From assembly GCA_900404475.1 (NCBI GenBank), contig OUQQ01000673.1, positions 1-10,437 on the forward strand: DNA of 10,437 bases, read 5' to 3'. Each line of letters starts with the position of its first letter. The first letter of the stretch is position 1. The translations under genes were made by a program, and so were the position numbers. Source of the DNA: Spongospora subterranea. Lineage: Eukaryota; Endomyxa; Phytomyxea; Plasmodiophorida; Plasmodiophoridae. Below the pieces are notes generated by a model. The model was not told the DNA's origin. It saw only the letters and a list, made by a program, of their open reading frames with translations, and did not search any database. Shown piece by piece: positions 6,642 to 10,437 of the stretch.

Positions 6642-9600
6642 TTACAGACGGAATATTTCCAACCTCTGCACAGCAAGTTTAATTGCAATTGTTTGGGCAT
6701 GCCTGTCGAATTGTTTACTGGCGGCATGTGGTTGGGTGCTAACGTCGACTTTAACTGGTAAGGGATCACTCTGGGAGAATGCATTTTGAACGTCAACAGT
6801 GAATTGTATGTCCCGATCGATGGTAGGAAGAACATCATGCTGTGTTGAATTATCGTTAGAAACAATATCATGTTGCGTTGAACAATCGCAAAATTCGGTG
6901 GTGTCGCATTGCACTTCGGTATGCGACAACTCCAGGACGCTTGTTGTTTGAGATTCTGCGGCTATGTGGTCAACTTCAACTTGCGTCCACACATCTTTGA
7001 GAGACCATGAATCATATTGAACACCAATATCGTCACGATCTGGACAATCTGAACACCGAGTAACCTGACAGCAATTTATCGGTGCCCTTGTTACATTTGC
7101 GATTTCTCCCATGTTGTGCCCATTTACTACGTTGCCCGTTTCATCCATTTCGTCAGGCCGGGATTTGGCTTGATCGGTATTATGTACTTCCTTTCGATAA
7201 CTACCCGACAATAGATTTTGCTGTCGCTCCTCACGCCATTTCACCAATAGCTCACGATGGTCGCCCACTATTATTTGTGGGGAAGTCGCCACATGATATT
7301 CAATGCTGTCGCGTGATTTTTCTGGCACTTTCATAATATATCGCATCCTTTTGACAACTGGTGACCGACGCCTTGCAGCGTTTACAGCTCTCATTGGCTG
7401 ACTGTTCGCCATTGGTGTACGAAACGGGGATCTTTCTCTTTGACCAGGAGGCGAGTCGTTACGGATTTCTTTGCAATAAAGCTCTTGATATATCTGGGAT
7501 CGAAGCAGTTTTACTTTTGTTGATAAAAAGTCTTTGTCGTCGGTGCTGAATTGCTGCTCCTCCATCTGAGCATCAGAATTGACATGTTTCGAGCGATATC
7601 CAATGCCGGCTTGCTCATGCACTTCACCATCGCATCCAGTATCCATTTGCGACTGAAATGTTCTCATTGACAGGACACGCTCATTATTTTGCACCACATT
7701 TTTCAGATCAGCATATTGTTCTGGTTCACTGGTGCCTATTACAGTCTGCGACGATTCGGAAACTACAGTAGAGTTTTGTTTGATAATGGTGGTTTGTTCA
7801 GGATATATATTCGCCTGGGGCAGTAAAGTGGCGTCAGGGTTTACTTGTATCTTGTCATCATTATTTGCATCTCCCTTGTCCTGTTGCAGCAGTCTAAAGG
7901 CCTTCGATATATTCTGAAGGGCTGCGAATCTGTCATTGGCCAGTAATGAGCAATTTTGGGTTAATGGTCGACAAACAATGGCTTTAGCCGTGCGATCTAT
8001 GGAATCTCGAGTAGCCGGCGAAAATTTAGCTTGAGGTTTGGGGCTAGAAACTATATTGATACGAGAAGTACTTTCTCTATCGTGAGCAAACAGCGACGTT
8101 GGACATGATTTAGATAGGTGATCGGGCATAGTGCTCCGCCGATGTAGTAGATCAGGCCTCTGGAGTCCCTCATGCTGTGAGGCGTCTGCCCATTCCTCCA
8201 CCACATGACAACGCTCGCTTACGCCTGAATCAATGCGCGAATCAGCAGAAATTACTGGCTGCTGCAGTGTCGTATGGTTTGCATTTTGGTCAATAGGTAT
8301 AACATGTTTCACGTTGAATTTGATATAATTTAAAGATTGCTTCAGAGTTTGCTGGGTCGCGGTATGAGCAGCCGTTCCTTTTTCTGATTCATCCTCGATC
8401 ATGGATGGAAACTTCACATCTTGAAAATTCATATTTTGCTCACTCTCCATTGTAGTTAATGATTCGATCGCTACCGACGGCTGAGGCTGTACAATTGGTG
8501 CAACCTCATCCTGAGCGCTTGTCTTTAGCGCATCTCCCTTGTTGAAAACCGATTCAGAATTACTTGAAAGCAGTCCATCGTCAGTCGAAAATATTGTGGA
8601 CTGGGTATAATCAAACGCAATTGTACATGAGAGCATATCCAGAGTAGGGGGCGATGGTTCATCAACAGAACCAGTACACGTCTGCGACTGTTCACCCACT
8701 AGGGCCGTTACTGAAACCGGACAGCTCTTCTTGCGTGTATCATTATCTAAGCATGGCTCGTCATCAGATGTGGATGACTGACAATTGTTGCATGTCATCG
8801 TCTCGAGGTTAGTCGTGTTCGATGTGTTTGCATTACCACTGACACTGTCCCTGACAATTGCGGGTTGTTGTACCAAGTCGAGAACCCCACCCTCACTGTT
8901 ACGGGACATTATAGGAACTTCATCAATTTGTTCTTTCTTCGTCTCGCATTCGAACTTATTAGCTGGTGGCTGCATCATCTTGTCGAGTGAGGGAGCATCA
9001 TCACCCGCGCGTATGATTTCAGTTTTCCAAAATTTGGGATGTTCAAACGGGTACTGTGGGCCACTTTCACCGCTTAGCGTATTCGCAATATTCTCATCGC
9101 CTGCTTCTCCATTGCCATTTTCTGTGGGCTGGTCGTCGATATGGTCCAGATTGTCATCGGGAAAACAAGGGACACATTTTCGGGATTCCTCACTCTGTTT
9201 TTTTTTTCTCAAATGCACTTCCTGATCAGACAATTGCTGCGTCTTCGGGGCCATCAAGCGTTGTGTAGTTGAATTCGAGCATTGCTCAGCACTTTTGAAA
9301 TTTGTACACGCTTGCTCATCAGTGTGCTGTCTCGCCTTACATTCAAATTCAGAAACACATTGTTCCATTTCGACGTGCTCAGTTCTTATACAGTGATCAG
9401 CACGGTAGCGGGGCCCATCAACCTGCAGCGAGTATTTATTTAGAGAGACATTATACCCTTCGAGTGATGCTGCGGTACAAACCGGAAAGGTTGCTGATTG
9501 GGATGCAGGGTCTTCAATGTGGACAAATCCTCCACGGGCAGCCTTTGAAAATACCTCATGTTGCTGAAGCCTAGAATGGTTCAATATTTTTCCATTAGCA

Positions 9601-10437
9601 TCATTTACTACTGTTGTGTTTTTCGAAGTAATAGGTCTACTGAAACTTAGACTTGCGAAAGAACGATCTAATGCAGCAACTATTTTTTGCCTGGCAGTAT
9701 GTGGTCTTGCATCCGGTGACACGCAAGTCGATCTGGTTTGCCGAGAAAATACAGCAGACCTGGCGCGATTTGTAGCGTGAGTTTTGACAATGGAAGCGCT
9801 AGCAAACTCCTTTGACCCGGTTTCAATCGTAGCTGGTCCATTAACAGCAAGGTTGTTTTGAGCAGCGATAAAAGCCGATACATCAACCGTATTCTGCAGG
9901 CTGTCATCAGTTGACGACCTTAGCTTGCGTTCCGGACGTGTTGGCTCTGGACTGAAACTTTTAACTCGGTAGATTTCCAGATATTCTTCACAAGGTTCGG
10001 ACAATGAAGCATTTTGCGGATTCGTCAAGCTTGATTTGCAGCCAATGAACAATTTAGAGATTCCGAGCAATGCCACATCATCCGCTTTTGTTTCGCCCAA
10101 TGATGCAGAACTTTCTTCAAAATCACCAAACTTTATAGTTGGTGCAACGTTCAGAAGCATGACATCCGATCCTGGAGAGACCGGAAACACGGAACTTGTT
10201 TCTGCGAGGCTAAAATCGGGACTAGCTGGTAGTTCTCCTGCTACGTGTGTTTCACTCTCCGGTATCAAGAAATTTGACGCTATGGAGTTCCTTGAAGTCG
10301 CTGTGTCCATGTCAGCCATAAGTTTCAAATTGGATGATACAGCCGAGACAAACTCGAAAGGTTCTTGGTCATTACTGTTTCCCATTGCTGTTATAGATTC
10401 TGAAGAGGTTGATGTCGGAGAGACTGACTCGATTGGT
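6642..10437 (-). CDS. Large low-complexity scaffold-like protein, 5' part of the BTB gene (partial)
   Basis: One uninterrupted frame runs from the window edge to TAA 6644-6642. The first in-window ATG is at 10385 (MGNSNDQEPFEFV), but the frame continues upstream to 10437 (PIESVSPTSTSSESITA), so the true start may be outside. From that ATG there are 1,247 residues, rich in S, T, N, Q, D and E. No globular domain, signal peptide or membrane segment was recognised. Basic clusters (LRKKKQSEESRK; RRRSPVVKRMR) could be nuclear signals, and short amphipathic helices occur near TKVKLLRSQIYQELYCKEI and LLVKWREERQQNLL. The last 120 residues carry periodic Q-x-D motifs. Splicing probably skips the stop: a 53-nt intron at 6718-6666 (GTAAAC...GTGCAG) joins in phase to a coding-like stretch (VGNIPSVNRGHLLPTRSQES), and a second intron (donor 6603 or 6645, acceptor 6567) leads into the BTB exons. 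If neither is used, the protein ends at 6642. The gene is not recognised. Confidence 0.7.
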   Translation of the reverse strand, partial: PIESVSPTSTSSESITAMGNSNDQEPFEFVSAVSSNLKLMADMDTATSRNSIASNFLIPESETHVAGELPASPDFSLAETSSVFPVSPGSDVMLLNVAPTIKFGDFEESSASLGETKADDVALLGISKLFIGCKSSLTNPQNASLSEPCEEYLEIYRVKSFSPEPTRPERKLRSSTDDSLQNTVDVSAFIAAQNNLAVNGPATIETGSKEFASASIVKTHATNRARSAVFSRQTRSTCVSPDARPHTARQKIVAALDRSFASLSFSRPITSKNTTVVNDANGKILNHSRLQQHEVFSKAARGGFVHIEDPASQSATFPVCTAASLEGYNVSLNKYSLQVDGPRYRADHCIRTEHVEMEQCVSEFECKARQHTDEQACTNFKSAEQCSNSTTQRLMAPKTQQLSDQEVHLRKKKQSEESRKCVPCFPDDNLDHIDDQPTENGNGEAGDENIANTLSGESGPQYPFEHPKFWKTEIIRAGDDAPSLDKMMQPPANKFECETKKEQIDEVPIMSRNSEGGVLDLVQQPAIVRDSVSGNANTSNTTNLETMTCNNCQSSTSDDEPCLDNDTRKKSCPVSVTALVGEQSQTCTGSVDEPSPPTLDMLSCTIAFDYTQSTIFSTDDGLLSSNSESVFNKGDALKTSAQDEVAPIVQPQPSVAIESLTTMESEQNMNFQDVKFPSMIEDESEKGTAAHTATQQTLKQSLNYIKFNVKHVIPIDQNANHTTLQQPVISADSRIDSGVSERCHVVEEWADASQHEGLQRPDLLHRRSTMPDHLSKSCPTSLFAHDRESTSRINIVSSPKPQAKFSPATRDSIDRTAKAIVCRPLTQNCSLLANDRFAALQNISKAFRLLQQDKGDANNDDKIQVNPDATLLPQANIYPEQTTIIKQNSTVVSESSQTVIGTSEPEQYADLKNVVQNNERVLSMRTFQSQMDTGCDGEVHEQAGIGYRSKHVNSDAQMEEQQFSTDDKDFLSTKVKLLRSQIYQELYCKEIRNDSPPGQRERSPFRTPMANSQPMRAVNAARRRSPVVKRMRYIMKVPEKSRDSIEYHVATSPQIIVGDHRELLVKWREERQQNLLSGSYRKEVHNTDQAKSRPDEMDETGNVVNGHNMGEIANVTRAPINCCQVTRCSDCPDRDDIGVQYDSWSLKDVWTQVEVDHIAAESQTTSVLELSHTEVQCDTTEFCDCSTQHDIVSNDNSTQHDVLPTIDRDIQFTVDVQNAFSQSDPLPVKVDVSTQPHAASKQFDRHAQTIAIKLAVQRLEIFRL
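6719..7022 (-). repeat. Coding array of about nine Q-centred motifs, 11-13 residues apart
   Basis: Successive motifs read GVQYDS, VWTQVEVD, ESQTTSV, TEVQCDT, CSTQHDI, NSTQHDV, RDIQFTVD, FSQSDPL and VSTQPHA. Distances between the central Gln residues are 12, 11, 13, 12, 11, 12, 11 and 13. Most have T, V or I or S before Q, and several have D two after. This regular degenerate array sits in otherwise disordered sequence and stops at the proposed splice donor at 6718. Confidence 0.7.

Noticed and set aside
8785..9225. Plus-strand frames inside the large minus-strand exon (also at 7082, 7361, 9056, 9302)
   Set aside because: They lie opposite a continuous minus-strand reading frame, and their serine, leucine and cysteine bias is what the complement of such coding sequence gives.

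Overview
This looks like nuclear DNA of a eukaryote with very small introns. No bacterial operon, Shine-Dalgarno site or CRISPR array is visible. Reading frames are broken at places where GT...AG introns of about 40-60 nt (one about 110 nt) rejoin them in the correct phase, often with GTAAA(C/T) donors and TTTTCAG or TTTTAG acceptors. That pattern, and a KCTD/Kv-type BTB domain, best fit a compact invertebrate genome such as a nematode. A fungus is not excluded, because introns of this size and both transposase relics here also have close fungal counterparts. All exon models are hand-made from phase and conserved motifs.

Layout. (1) Bases 1-206 hold the last two exons of an unrecognised gene (+). 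(2) Bases 207-717 are non-coding, with a 16-bp inverted repeat at 409-460. (3) Bases 718 to about 2220 hold a dead PIF/Harbinger transposase (-), split by a 679-bp hAT-superfamily relic at 1114-1792. That relic has 13-bp terminal inverted repeats, a near-perfect 8-bp target duplication and a remnant hAT dimerisation domain. (4) Bases 2725-4901 hold a multi-exon gene (+): several hydrophobic segments, then a TylF-type (macrocin O-methyltransferase-like) domain that keeps the SAM-binding motif but lacks the usual LDGD metal/base motif. The frame may continue to 5087 and add a C-terminal membrane helix. (5) Bases 5088-5580 are a convergent intergenic stretch. (6) Bases 10437 down to 5581 (-) hold a long, low-complexity, probably disordered protein of more than 1,200 residues. 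It ends in about nine [T/V/I]-Q-x-D-like motifs spaced 11-13 residues apart, then splices in frame to a KCTD/Kv-type BTB domain and an unassigned beta-rich tail. The reading frame is still open at the right edge, so the 5' end lies outside.

The best leads are the membrane-linked TylF-like protein with altered catalytic residues, and the scaffold-plus-BTB protein whose periodic Q motifs resemble a multivalent dynein light chain (LC8) binding tract. No shared pathway between the genes can be read from the sequence.
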